From NCBI RefSeq assembly GCF_042697365.1, contig NZ_CP137605.1: a stretch of 64,000 bases of DNA; one strand, 5' to 3'. The position numbers were made by a program, and so were the translations under genes. This DNA is from Brucella pseudintermedia. GTDB taxonomy: Bacteria > Pseudomonadota > Alphaproteobacteria > Rhizobiales > Rhizobiaceae. This document shows, piece by piece, positions 47,425 to 56,874 of the stretch. Position 1 is the first letter of the stretch; each line of letters begins with the position of its first letter. The notes under the pieces are model-generated. The model was not told the origin of the DNA, searched no databases, and saw only the letters and a program-made list of their open reading frames with translations.

Positions 47425-48405
47425 ATGACTAAAAGTTCAATTATTACAGGACTGGGTCGGGTTTCAATTTCACGGCGCCAGTTTATAACATCGAGCGCAT
47501 TGGGCGCCGGTGCTCTGCTTCTACCGTCCTTTCCGTCTTTCGCGGCGGACAAGCCCAAAGTCGGTCTGGTCATGAAGTCGCTCGCCAATGAGTTCTTCAA
47601 GCAGATGCAGGCAGGTGCGGAGGATTACGCTGCCAAAAACACCGACAAGTTCTCTTTTGCCGCCGTCGGCATGAAGGACGAGCGGGATTTCGCTGCCCAG
47701 GTGGATGCGGTCGAGAATTTCGTCACGCAGCAGTTCGATGTGATCGTGCTTGCCCCGGCGGATTCCAAGGCCATGGTGACGCCGGTCAAGAAGGCTCTGG
47801 AAGCTGGCATCAAGGTCATCAACATTGACGTGGCGCTGGATGAGGAGGCAAAAAAGCAGGCCGGTGTCGATCTTGCCTTTTTCGGTCCCGACAACCGCGA
47901 GGGTGCGAAGCTCGCTGGCTTGGCTCTGGCCAAGGAACTGGGCAAGGGCGGCAAGGTGGTTATCCTCGAAGGCAATCCCGAAGCCGACAACGCCAAGGAG
48001 CGCAAGAAGGGGTTTGACGATGCCGTGGCCGAGGGCGGCCTGACGCTGCTCGATTCCAAGACCGCGCATTGGGAAACGGAAGAAGCCAACACGCTGATGA
48101 CCAATTTCCTGACGCAATATCAGGACATTCAAGGCGTGATGGCAGCCAACGACTCCATGGCGCTCGGCGTGGTGAAGGCGCTGGATGCGGCTGGAAAATC
48201 GGGGCAGATCAAGGTGGTGGGCTTCGACAATATTCCCGCCGTCCAGCCTTTGATCAAGGATGGCAAGATGCTTGCCACTGTCGATCAGTTCGGTGCGCAG
48301 ATGGCAGCGATGGGCATTGATTACGGCCTCAAGGAACTGGCGGGCGAGAAATTTTCCGGCTGGGTCAAGACGGATATTAAACTCATCACCGCCCAGGATC
48401 TCTAA
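47425..48405 (+). CDS. Ribose-type ABC substrate-binding protein with Tat-like signal
   Basis: A 326-residue periplasmic binding protein (Peripla_BP_4). The N terminus has SRRQFITSSALGAGALLLP, a twin-arginine-type signal ahead of the FAADKPKVGLV start of the mature domain. GGGAGG lies eight bases before the ATG. The ligand is probably a pentose or similar sugar; no catabolic gene accompanies the operon, so I cannot narrow it. A hairpin follows. Confidence 0.9.
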   Translation: MTKSSIITGLGRVSISRRQFITSSALGAGALLLPSFPSFAADKPKVGLVMKSLANEFFKQMQAGAEDYAAKNTDKFSFAAVGMKDERDFAAQVDAVENFVTQQFDVIVLAPADSKAMVTPVKKALEAGIKVINIDVALDEEAKKQAGVDLAFFGPDNREGAKLAGLALAKELGKGGKVVILEGNPEADNAKERKKGFDDAVAEGGLTLLDSKTAHWETEEANTLMTNFLTQYQDIQGVMAANDSMALGVVKALDAAGKSGQIKVVGFDNIPAVQPLIKDGKMLATVDQFGAQMAAMGIDYGLKELAGEKFSGWVKTDIKLITAQDL

Positions 48406-48423
48406 AAAATTGCCAATCATAGG

Positions 48424-48442
48424 GCGGCGCGTTAGGCGCCGC
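48424..48442 (+). other. RNA hairpin after the substrate-binding gene
   Basis: GCGGCGC (48424-48430) pairs with GCGCCGC (48436-48442) around a five-base loop. A short TC-rich tail follows and the ATPase gene starts 30 bases on. Confidence 0.7.
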
Positions 48443-48471
48443 TCTTCTCCACCCGGCAGGCAGGAACAGAC

Positions 48472-49977
48472 ATGCAGTCAGCCGACGCCATTTTAAGATT
48501 GGAAAATGTCGGCAAGACCTTTCCGGGTGTGGTTGCGTTGAATGGTATCACGCTGGAACTGCAGCGTGGCGAGACACATATCATCCTGGGTGAAAACGGC
48601 GCCGGCAAGTCGACCCTCATCAAGCTTCTCGCGGGCATATATCAGCCCGATACGGGCGAGATTTTTCTGAACGGCCAGCCTTATAACCCAAAGACCCCGC
48701 ATGACGCGCAGGTTCAGGGTATCCGCATCGTACATCAGGAACTCAACCTGCTGTCACATCTTTCCATCGCCGAAAATCTGATGCTGGAAAGTCTTCCGAG
48801 GCGCTTCGGGATCATGGATCGGGCAACGCTGAACCGCCGCGCCGAAGAGCTTCTGGCTGAGGTCGGTCTGGCGGTCGATCCGCGGATGCCGGTCTCGGAG
48901 CTGGGCGTTGCGCAAATGCAGTTGGTGGAGATCGCCAAGGCGCTTGGTTATGACAGCAAACTACTGGTTCTGGACGAGCCGACGGCGACATTGACGCCGC
49001 CGGAAATCGAGCGGCTGTTTGCGATCATCAAGCGCCTGAAGGCGAAAGGCGTCACCATCATCTACATCTCTCACCGTCTCCACGAGGTCTTCGAGATCGG
49101 TGACCGCGTAACGGTGTTGCGCAACGGGCGGCTGGTGGAGACACGCGACCTGCAGGGGTTGAGCGTGCCGCATCTGGTCCGCATGATGATCGGCCGCGAC
49201 ATCGCGGATGAATACGGCTTCAACGCTGATATCAAGCTGGGTGCCGTCGCCTTGGCAGTGAGGAATGTCAGGCACAACAACGGCGCCCCGCCGGTTTCGT
49301 TTTCCGTGCGCCATGGAGAAATTCTCGGTGTAGCCGGTTTGGTCGGGTCAGGCCGCACCGAGGTGATGCGCGCAATCTTCGGCGCCGATCCGAGAGCGGC
49401 AGGGGAAATCCATGTTGATGGCAGGCCGGTGAATATTCGTTACCCGCGCGATGCGGTGCGCAACGGTCTCGGTTTCCTGACTGAAGACCGCAAGAGCCAA
49501 GGGCTGCTGCTGGATATGCCTGTCTATGTCAACGCCACGATCACCGACCTGAAAAAAATCTCGCATGGTGGTCTGCTGGACGGTCGCGTGGAAAAAAGTG
49601 CAGTGGCTGAGCTGGTCGAGCGGTTGCGCGTCAAGACGGCATCCGTCGACACGCCGGTGCGCAATCTTTCCGGCGGCAATCAGCAAAAGGTGGTCCTGGC
49701 AAAATGGCTGTTTCGTGGGTCGTCCACGCTGATCCTGGATGAACCCACGCGCGGGGTCGATGTTGGTGCCAGACGCGAGATCTATCAACTCTTGTGGATG
49801 CTCGCCGCCAACCAAAAGGCAATCATCATGATTTCCTCGGACCTGCCTGAGCTGATCGGCATGTGTCACCGCATTATCGTCTTCTCCAACGGCAAACTGG
49901 TGGGAGAACTGGACCGGTTGCAATTCGACCAGGAACGTATTCTTTCGCTCGCTTATCAGGAGCATGTTCACGCATGA
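48472..49977 (+). CDS. Ribose-type ABC transporter ATP-binding protein (two ATPase domains)
   Basis: A 501-residue RbsA-like protein. Domain 1 has Walker A GENGAGKST, a SELGVAQMQLVEIAK signature and LVLDEPTATL; domain 2 has GLVGSGRTEV, LSGGNQQKVVLAKWL and LILDEPTRGVD, so both halves keep Walker B, in contrast to the ATPase at 24570. GGCAGG lies before the ATG. Overlaps the permease gene by four bases. Confidence 0.94.
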   Translation: MQSADAILRLENVGKTFPGVVALNGITLELQRGETHIILGENGAGKSTLIKLLAGIYQPDTGEIFLNGQPYNPKTPHDAQVQGIRIVHQELNLLSHLSIAENLMLESLPRRFGIMDRATLNRRAEELLAEVGLAVDPRMPVSELGVAQMQLVEIAKALGYDSKLLVLDEPTATLTPPEIERLFAIIKRLKAKGVTIIYISHRLHEVFEIGDRVTVLRNGRLVETRDLQGLSVPHLVRMMIGRDIADEYGFNADIKLGAVALAVRNVRHNNGAPPVSFSVRHGEILGVAGLVGSGRTEVMRAIFGADPRAAGEIHVDGRPVNIRYPRDAVRNGLGFLTEDRKSQGLLLDMPVYVNATITDLKKISHGGLLDGRVEKSAVAELVERLRVKTASVDTPVRNLSGGNQQKVVLAKWLFRGSSTLILDEPTRGVDVGARREIYQLLWMLAANQKAIIMISSDLPELIGMCHRIIVFSNGKLVGELDRLQFDQERILSLAYQEHVHA

Positions 49978-50987
49978 CGGAACCGACTTCTCCATCTGTC
50001 CAACAATCCGATGCTGTCGATCGCCAGAAGTTGAAGCGCTTCCTGTTGCGTGATGCCGGTGTGTTTCTAGCGTTGATCCTGATAACGCTCGTATTTTCCT
50101 TCACCGCGCCCTATTTCGCGACGTCGGGCAACGCGCTCAAGATTTTCGTTCAGATCGCGATCAACACGGTTCTTGCCGCGGGTATGACCTTCGTTATTCT
50201 GACCGGCGGCATAGACCTTTCCGTTGGCTCGGTGCTTGCCTTATGCACGGTCGTGGGCGCACTTATCATGACTTCCGGTCTGGAACCCGCCTTGTCGATC
50301 CCGCTTGCCGTTCTGGCTTGTATTGCCGTTGGCGGGCTTTGCGGGTTCATCAACGGCAAGGTGTCAACCTACTGGAAAATCCCATCGTTTATTGTCACGC
50401 TCGGCATGCTTAATATCGCCGCCGGTGCGGCACGCGTGGTCTCGAACAATTCCACCATCACCGGGCTTCCACAGGGGTTTGTCGACTTCGGCAATCTGAT
50501 AGTCGGGGGCTTCCTGCCCTCGATCTTCCTGATCGCGGTGGCTGTGATCGCCGTCGGCTGGTTCGTCCTCCGCTTTACAGTCTTCGGCCGCATGATCTAT
50601 GCGGTCGGTGCCAATGATGAGGCGGTGCGCCTTTCCGGACATAATCCCGATGCATACAAGATCGCTGCGTTTGTCATTTCCGGCGTCACTGCCGGTATTG
50701 CCGCGATTGTCTATCTCCTGCGCCTGAATATCGGTAGCCCGATTGCGGGCGTCGGCTATGAACTCAACGCGATCGCAGCCGTCATCATCGGCGGAACAAG
50801 TCTTTTCGGCGGCAAGGGATCAATCGTAGGTACGCTGGCGGGTGCCTGCATCCTGCAGGTTTTAGCGACCGGCCTGCAATTGCTCGGCATCGGTGACAAT
50901 TACAAACCGATCATTATCGGCACGGTGATTATCCTCGCGGTGATTGTCGACACCTATCGCGAAAGGTTGTTGCGGCGCATTCGCTGA
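49974..50987 (+). CDS. Ribose-type ABC transporter permease
   Basis: A 337-residue BPD_transp_2 permease: a cytoplasmic N-terminus of about 30 residues, then about ten hydrophobic helices, with the RbsC-type motif LTGGIDLSVGSVLAL. ATG 49974 overlaps the ATPase stop. It ends the operon; a terminator follows. Confidence 0.93.
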   Translation: MTEPTSPSVQQSDAVDRQKLKRFLLRDAGVFLALILITLVFSFTAPYFATSGNALKIFVQIAINTVLAAGMTFVILTGGIDLSVGSVLALCTVVGALIMTSGLEPALSIPLAVLACIAVGGLCGFINGKVSTYWKIPSFIVTLGMLNIAAGAARVVSNNSTITGLPQGFVDFGNLIVGGFLPSIFLIAVAVIAVGWFVLRFTVFGRMIYAVGANDEAVRLSGHNPDAYKIAAFVISGVTAGIAAIVYLLRLNIGSPIAGVGYELNAIAAVIIGGTSLFGGKGSIVGTLAGACILQVLATGLQLLGIGDNYKPIIIGTVIILAVIVDTYRERLLRRIR

Positions 50988-51006
50988 CCGTGCCGTGCAC
51001 GGCTTC

Positions 51007-51044
51007 AACCCGGCGCATTCTATTTCGCATCGCGCCGGGTTTGG
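51007..51044 (+). terminator. Terminator hairpin of the ribose-type operon
   Basis: A perfect 10-bp stem, AACCCGGCGC (51007-51016) with GCGCCGGGTT (51032-51041), then TTGG. The T run is short. Confidence 0.65.
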
Positions 51045-51151
51045 CTTGGAGCCTATTTTTCTTGTGGCGGTTGTCAGCGGAACGACGATCTTTTTCCACG
51101 GCCTCGCTTTCCGCGGAATAAGCGCCCAAAGCTGGCTCGAGGCCTGTTTGG

Positions 51152-52378
51152 TCAGCCTATCGAGACAAGCTCGCGGGAAAGAGCGTTCATCGTTTCCGCC
51201 CCGTCTGCGGTGATGAGGAATTGTTCCTCGATCATCAGAGCCCCAATGCCGTTTGCATAAAACGGGGCTTCCACCGCCAGCACCATGTTCGGTTCAAAGA
51301 CCATATTGTTGCCGCGCGAGATGAAAGGCCATTCCTCGATCCCGAGCGCGGAGCCGACCGAGTGCCCGAAATGCCCGCGATAATATTCACTAAAACCATG
51401 CCGCCGCATGGTGCTGAGCATTGTTTCATGGACCTGTCCGAATGTATTGCCGGGTTTCAGCAAGGCGATACCGGCATGGAACGTTTCGAAAAGCGCGTCG
51501 TAAATCTGCCTGGCTAGGGGCGCAGGCTCGCCGTGGACATAGGTGCGCGCGCCGTCTGAAGAATAACCGTTCACCAGTGTACCGACATCGGCCTTGACGA
51601 GACCGCCTTCCGCAAGTCGTGCCGCGGGGTTCTGGAGGTTCGGCCCGACCGAAATATAGGCCCAGTGGCCGGACAGGCCTTGGCCCTTCGCCTCGGCGGC
51701 ACTGGTTGCTCCGGCGAGCCAGGCATCGGAAAGTTCTGTCGCCGTGGCACCGGAACGCGCTTTCGCTGCCATCTCCTGCAAACCGCTTTCCGCATAATGG
51801 GCGGCATCGCGCAGAAACTCGATCTCGCGGGCGCTCTTTATCAAGCGCAACTGCTTGACGATGCCGGAAGCATCGCGCCAACGAACTGACGGCACGGCTG
51901 CTTTCAGGCGTTCAAAATCGGCGGCCGGTACAAATTCGAGGTCGATCCCTATGCTCGCCCGGGCGAGGCTCCGTTCGGCGATCATGTCTGCAAGCAGTTG
52001 AAAGGCTGCTGGCTGGTCGAAGGTTTCCGGGCGCGGGCCGATATTGCCGCTGGCGCGATAGGCTGCATTAATGTCCTCGATCGTGCGCGCGCCATGAACC
52101 GTAACGGCGTCGATCCAGATTCTGTGCGAGCGAAAGTCGATGTCATCAGTCGTGGCGCCAGCCGCTGCCAGCGCCTGATCGCTGACGATCGCGCCAAGTT
52201 GCGCTGATGCATCCGCCGGAACAAGCGCTATGGCTGATCCGGCGCGCCCCCACATTGTCGCCACGCCTGCGGCGACCCCCGTGACATAGCGAAAGTTTTC
52301 AGGCTGAAAAAGCACCAGTGCGTCCAGTCCTTCCGCGGTAAGCAGTTCCTGAACACGGTGCCGATCCATATAGGTCAT
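51152..52378 (-). CDS. M24-family Xaa-Pro peptidase
   Basis: A 408-residue protein with a creatinase N-terminal domain (about 1-150) and a C-terminal pita-bread M24 domain. Metal-binding residues are visible: Asp pair in KADVGTLVNGYSSDGART, His in GHFGHSVG, Glu in LAVEAP, and Glu in MIEEQF. It would cleave X-Pro peptides or related amides in the cytoplasm; creatinase-like activity is an alternative. It is divergent from a peptide ABC transporter operon, which suggests it processes the imported peptides. ATG 52369 is an alternative start. Confidence 0.85.
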   Translation of the reverse strand: MTYMDRHRVQELLTAEGLDALVLFQPENFRYVTGVAAGVATMWGRAGSAIALVPADASAQLGAIVSDQALAAAGATTDDIDFRSHRIWIDAVTVHGARTIEDINAAYRASGNIGPRPETFDQPAAFQLLADMIAERSLARASIGIDLEFVPAADFERLKAAVPSVRWRDASGIVKQLRLIKSAREIEFLRDAAHYAESGLQEMAAKARSGATATELSDAWLAGATSAAEAKGQGLSGHWAYISVGPNLQNPAARLAEGGLVKADVGTLVNGYSSDGARTYVHGEPAPLARQIYDALFETFHAGIALLKPGNTFGQVHETMLSTMRRHGFSEYYRGHFGHSVGSALGIEEWPFISRGNNMVFEPNMVLAVEAPFYANGIGALMIEEQFLITADGAETMNALSRELVSIG

Positions 52379-52596
52379 GGTTGATCTCTTGAGGTTAATC
52401 CCTTGCGGGGCGCTTTATATCGGACAGTCTGCGTGGGCGTCCGGATGGTTTGTCCAATAGATTGACTCTTTATGGAATAAATTTCTAATGATTCTCATCA
52501 TCTCGCGCCGCCGCCGCGTACCGGTACGCTCGTCGTCGCGGTATAAGCGTTGCTGACGGAGAGCCTGACAAGGCACTTTCCACGCAGGAGAATAAT

Positions 52597-54120
52597 ATGG
52601 CCGGCTTCAACATTCATAATCGCAAACCCGGATTGGCTACCTGGGGGCTGGGCGCGGCATTGGCCGTGGTGCTTGGTACCGGATCGTTCAGCCCGGCGCT
52701 GGCGCAGGAAAGCGATCCCGACGCGACAATCAATATTGGCTCGCTCTATGAGCCGCAGAATCTCGATAATACCGCAGGCGCGGGGCAGGGCATCAACGAA
52801 GCCTTCAACGGCAACGTCTATGAAGCACTTTTCCGGCTGGCCGATGACGGAAAGGTCGAGCCGGTCCTGTCGAAGGATTATAAAGTCAGCGACGACGGGC
52901 TTACCTATACGTTCAAGCTGCAACCGGGCGTGACTTTTCACTCGGGCGCGCCGCTGACTTCCAGGGATGTGAAGTTCTCCATCGAGCGCGTTGCCGCGCC
53001 GGAATCGAAAAGCTCGCGCAAAAGCAGCCTCAAATCCATCTCGGCTATCGAGACCCCTGACGACGAGACGGTTGTCGTCAAGCTGTCGTCGCGTTCCATC
53101 TCGCTGCCGTATAATCTGAGCTATGTATGGGTGGTGAACGACGAAGCAAAGGACTTGCAGTCGAAGGAAGACGGAACCGGACCTTACGAGCTGGAAGACT
53201 GGCGTCGCGCTTCATCGCTGTCGATGAAGCGTTTCGATAAATATTGGGGCGCCAAGCCGAAGAACGGCGAGGTGGTGTTCCAGTATTTCACCGACGCCAG
53301 CGCGCTCAACAATGCGCTGCTGACCGGTTCCGTCGATATTATCACGTCGGTTCAAAGCCCGGATTCGCTGGCCCAGTTCAAGGATAATCCAGATTTCACG
53401 GTCAGCGAAGGACAGTCCACCACCAAGCTGCTTTTGGCCTATAATGACCGCGTTGCACCCTTCGACAATGTGAAAGTGCGCAAGGCGCTTGCCCGTGCCA
53501 TCGACGATCAGAAGCTCTTGAAGGCCGTCTGGGGCGATTACGGCACGCTGATCGGTTCCTTCGTGCCGCCGACCGATCCGTGGTATGTCGATCTTACAAA
53601 GGTCGACGCCTATGATCCGGAAAGCGCCAAGGAGCTGTTGAAGGAAGCCGGTTATCCGGATGGCTTCACCTTCACCATCGACACACCGAACTACGATCCG
53701 CACCCGATTGCCGCGCAGTTCATCCAGAGCGAACTGGCCAAGATCGGCGTGACGGTCAAGATCAACGTCATTACCGCCAATGAGTGGTACACGAAGGTCT
53801 ACAAGGCGCATGATTTCCAGGCAACCTTGCAGGAACATGTGAACCATCGCGACATCGTGTTCTACGGCAATCCTGATTTCTACTGGGGCTATAACAATCC
53901 GAAGGTTGTCGATCTCATCAAGGAAGCGGAAGCGAGCGCGACCACGGACGAACAGACGGCGAAACTGACCGAGGCCAACAAGATCATCGCCGAGGATGCA
54001 GCCAGCAACTGGTTCTATCTCTATCCGCAGATTGTCGTTTCAAGGAAATCGGTCAGCGGTTACCCGGTCAACGGCCTGAATTCGCAATTCTTCGCCTATG
54101 ACATCGTGAAGGCGGAGTAA
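52597..54120 (+). CDS. Peptide ABC transporter substrate-binding protein (DppA/OppA type)
   Basis: A 507-residue SBP_bac_5 protein with a signal peptide (residues 1 to about 36, ending SPALAQE) and the family sequence INIGSLYEPQNLD near the mature N terminus. Ligands of this family are di-/oligopeptides or related amides. GGAG lies ten bases before ATG 52597. First gene of the 52597-57629 operon. Confidence 0.92.
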   Translation: MAGFNIHNRKPGLATWGLGAALAVVLGTGSFSPALAQESDPDATINIGSLYEPQNLDNTAGAGQGINEAFNGNVYEALFRLADDGKVEPVLSKDYKVSDDGLTYTFKLQPGVTFHSGAPLTSRDVKFSIERVAAPESKSSRKSSLKSISAIETPDDETVVVKLSSRSISLPYNLSYVWVVNDEAKDLQSKEDGTGPYELEDWRRASSLSMKRFDKYWGAKPKNGEVVFQYFTDASALNNALLTGSVDIITSVQSPDSLAQFKDNPDFTVSEGQSTTKLLLAYNDRVAPFDNVKVRKALARAIDDQKLLKAVWGDYGTLIGSFVPPTDPWYVDLTKVDAYDPESAKELLKEAGYPDGFTFTIDTPNYDPHPIAAQFIQSELAKIGVTVKINVITANEWYTKVYKAHDFQATLQEHVNHRDIVFYGNPDFYWGYNNPKVVDLIKEAEASATTDEQTAKLTEANKIIAEDAASNWFYLYPQIVVSRKSVSGYPVNGLNSQFFAYDIVKAE

Positions 54121-54161
54121 TAACCGCCTGTCGATATCGGGAACATGAACTCGACAGCGCG

Positions 54162-54188
54162 CGCCGCCTGAATTAGTTTCCGGCGGCG
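54162..54188 (+). other. RNA hairpin after the substrate-binding gene
   Basis: CGCCGCC (54162-54168) pairs with GGCGGCG (54182-54188). No T run; the next gene's first possible start is at 54189, at the hairpin foot. Confidence 0.6.
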
Positions 54189-55211
54189 TTGTCGTATTTG
54201 CATGAGGGTCTGAGCGCTGCCCCTCACATCGGAGAGGTAAACGCTATTCTCGCCTATATCATACGCCGCTCGGCCATACTGGTCCTGTCGGTTCTCATCG
54301 CATCGATCGTGCTGTTTCTGCTGCTGCGCCTGTTGCCGGGCGATCCCGCCAACGCGCTTGTTTCTGTCGGCGCGGATGCAGCGCAGATCGAAGCCGCGCG
54401 CAAGCAGGTCGGGTCGGACCTGCCGCTCTATGAACAATTCCTGCGCTTTATCGGCAGCCTTTTGCGCTTCGATCTCGGCAATTCCTTTGTGAGCGGAGCG
54501 CCGGTTCTGGGCGAAATCGGCAAGCGGCTGATCGTGACCGTGCCGCTGACGCTGATGGCATTTCTCGTTGCTATCATCATCGCGGTGCCACTCGGCATTC
54601 TGTCGGTCGTGCGCCAGAACCGCTGGTATGGATCGCTCATATCTGTCGTTTCCCAGTTGGGCATCGCCGTGCCGGTTTTCTGGATCGGCATTCTGCTGGT
54701 CTGGGTTTTTGCCGTTAAGTTGCGGCTGTTTCCCTCCGGCGGCTTTCCATCGCGCGGATGGCAGACAGCGCCTGCCGCGTTCCAGTCGCTTGTATTGCCG
54801 GTCGCGACCATTGCCATCGTCATGTCGGCATCGTTGATCCGTTATGTTCGTTCCGCAACGCAGGATGTGCTTGGCAGTGATTATCTTCGCACCGCGCGTG
54901 CGCTTGGCGCGACATTCTCGCAGGCGCTTGTCCGTCACGGCATCCGCAACGGCGCGGTGCCCGTGATCTCCATTCTAGGAATCGAGCTTGCATCGACATT
55001 GCTGGGTGCGGTTGTGGTCGAGCGCGTATTCTCGCTCCCTGGCCTCGGTTCGATGCTCCTGCTCGGCATCGAGCAGCGCGACTATCCCAACGTTCAGGGT
55101 GTCCTGTTTGTTTCGACGCTTCTGGTGCTGCTGGTGGGCTTTGCCGCGGACTTGCTGCAACGCCTGATTGACCCACGTCTGCGCCAGCGATCTGCCGGAG
55201 ACCGAGCATGA
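54189..55211 (+). CDS. Peptide ABC transporter permease (DppB type)
   Basis: A permease of the DppB/OppB family with six membrane helices and the N-terminal YIIRRSAILVLSV typical for the family. No ATG or GTG stands near the expected start. A TTG at 54189 opens the frame but adds about 19 atypical residues. GGAGAGG at 54231-54237 would suit an ATT codon at 54246, giving an N terminus of normal shape. EAA-type motif seen at YLRTARALGATFSQAL. The stop overlaps the next start. Confidence 0.88.
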   Translation: MSYLHEGLSAAPHIGEVNAILAYIIRRSAILVLSVLIASIVLFLLLRLLPGDPANALVSVGADAAQIEAARKQVGSDLPLYEQFLRFIGSLLRFDLGNSFVSGAPVLGEIGKRLIVTVPLTLMAFLVAIIIAVPLGILSVVRQNRWYGSLISVVSQLGIAVPVFWIGILLVWVFAVKLRLFPSGGFPSRGWQTAPAAFQSLVLPVATIAIVMSASLIRYVRSATQDVLGSDYLRTARALGATFSQALVRHGIRNGAVPVISILGIELASTLLGAVVVERVFSLPGLGSMLLLGIEQRDYPNVQGVLFVSTLLVLLVGFAADLLQRLIDPRLRQRSAGDRA

Positions 55212-56068
55212 CGGAGCCTGTGGAAATGGGAATTTCAAAGCCCAAGCCAGCCTGGCGTCTGCCATGGCCGCTGGTCGCGGGAGGGCTGCTGCTCGGAGTG
55301 CACCTGGTTGTCGCGCTTCTCACCCTGGTATGGACGCCTTACGGTGTCGGCGAAATGGTGGGCGGGCGGCTGGAAGCGCCTTCATGGCTGCATTGGGCCG
55401 GTACGGATCGTCTGGGACGCGATCTGATGACCCAGATCATGGTCGGTTCGCGCATTGCGCTTGTCGTCGGCTGCGGGGCGGTCGCGATCAGCGCGGTGAT
55501 TGGCGTGACGCTGGGTGTCCTTGCCGCGTTTGCCACACAGACACTCGATGACGTTCTGGCTGCAACGCTCGATATCCTGATAGCCTTCCCCACGCTGCTG
55601 CTGGCAATGCTGATTGTCGCTTCCAGCGATGGCGCCAGCCTCACGACAGCGATAGTGGCCATCGGTATTGCCGGTTCGGCCATTGTGGCGCGCCTGACCC
55701 GCATTCTTGCCAAGCGGGTTCTGGCGATGGATTACATCACGGCCTCGCGCATTTCCGGCACGTCGTGGCTCGGATTGGTTCGCATCCATGTGCTGCCGAA
55801 TATCTGGCCGACATTGATCGTGAATTTCGCGCTCCAGTTCGGGCTCGCGGTCATTGCCGAAGCATCGCTTTCCTATCTCGGTCTCGGCGCACCGCCGCCC
55901 AACGCATCCTGGGGGCGGCTTCTTCAGGAAGCGCAGGCGTCGGTTTATACGGCGCCCTTTGGCGCCATAGCGCCCGGTCTGGCGCTCGTGTCGCTGGTGA
56001 TCGGGCTCAATCTGTTCGCAGACGGCCTGAGGGACGTGGCTGACCCGACGCGAAGGAGGCGACGTTGA
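55208..56068 (+). CDS. Peptide ABC transporter permease (DppC type)
   Basis: A 286-residue permease with an N-terminal helix, the HWAGTDRLGRDLMTQI motif diagnostic for DppC/OppC, and an EAA loop at YITASRISGTSWLGLVRIHV. It starts on a four-base overlap with the DppB-type gene. Confidence 0.93.
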   Translation: MTEPVEMGISKPKPAWRLPWPLVAGGLLLGVHLVVALLTLVWTPYGVGEMVGGRLEAPSWLHWAGTDRLGRDLMTQIMVGSRIALVVGCGAVAISAVIGVTLGVLAAFATQTLDDVLAATLDILIAFPTLLLAMLIVASSDGASLTTAIVAIGIAGSAIVARLTRILAKRVLAMDYITASRISGTSWLGLVRIHVLPNIWPTLIVNFALQFGLAVIAEASLSYLGLGAPPPNASWGRLLQEAQASVYTAPFGAIAPGLALVSLVIGLNLFADGLRDVADPTRRRRR

Positions 56069-56874
56069 GCGCTTTGCTGCAAGTAGAGAACCTTCATATC
56101 GAAACCGGCGGCAAGCCGCTGGTCTCGGACGTTTCGCTGTCGGTCGGGCAGGGGGAACGGGTCGGACTGATCGGCGAGTCCGGTTCAGGTAAGTCGTTGA
56201 CGGCGCTTGCGATCATGGGACTGCTGCCGGATGGGATGCGCGCAAGCGGATCGGTCATGCTTGATGGCCATCAGGTCATCGGCGCGCGCGACCGCGATCT
56301 GGTGCCGTTGCGCGGCCAGAGCGTGGCAACGGTGTTTCAGGAGCCGATGACGGCGCTCGACCCGCTGATGCGGATCGGCAAGCAGGTTGGTCTGGTCGTC
56401 CACCGGCGCGCCGCAAGAGATGGCCGCAGGCTGGGAACGAGTGAAGTGAATGCTCAAGTCCATGCGCTTCTGGAGCGCGTATCGCTGCCAGACCCGGAAC
56501 GGATAGCCCGATCCTGGCCGCATGAAATATCGGGCGGGCAGCGCCAGCGTGCGGCCATCGCCATGGCTCTCGCCTGCCGCCCCCGGCTTCTGATTGCGGA
56601 TGAGCCGACAACCGCGCTCGATGTCACCACGCAGGCCGAAATTTTGAAACTGCTGGAGCAACTGGTGCGCGACGAAGGCATGGGGCTTCTGTTCATCAGC
56701 CACGATTTGCCGGTGGTCGCTACAGTCACCCAACGCGCGCTGGTTCTGCGGCACGGCCAACTTATAGAAGAAGGGCCGGTCGCAAGGCTCTTCACCGACC
56801 CGCAGCAACCCTACACGCAGGGGCTCGTGGCTGCGGCGCGGGCGTTCGATGCTGCGCTGGAGGTTGCGCGATGA
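56065..56874 (+). CDS. Peptide ABC transporter ATP-binding protein (DppD type)
   Basis: A 269-residue ATPase with Walker A GESGSGKS, Q-loop VFQEPMTALDPL, signature ISGGQRQRAAIAMAL and Walker B LLIADEPTTALD. The start is TTG at 56065 in a TTGA overlap with the permease gene, with GGAGG upstream. It lacks the C-terminal oligopeptide extension with the iron-sulfur cysteines found in longer DppD proteins. Confidence 0.93.
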   Translation: MSALLQVENLHIETGGKPLVSDVSLSVGQGERVGLIGESGSGKSLTALAIMGLLPDGMRASGSVMLDGHQVIGARDRDLVPLRGQSVATVFQEPMTALDPLMRIGKQVGLVVHRRAARDGRRLGTSEVNAQVHALLERVSLPDPERIARSWPHEISGGQRQRAAIAMALACRPRLLIADEPTTALDVTTQAEILKLLEQLVRDEGMGLLFISHDLPVVATVTQRALVLRHGQLIEEGPVARLFTDPQQPYTQGLVAAARAFDAALEVAR

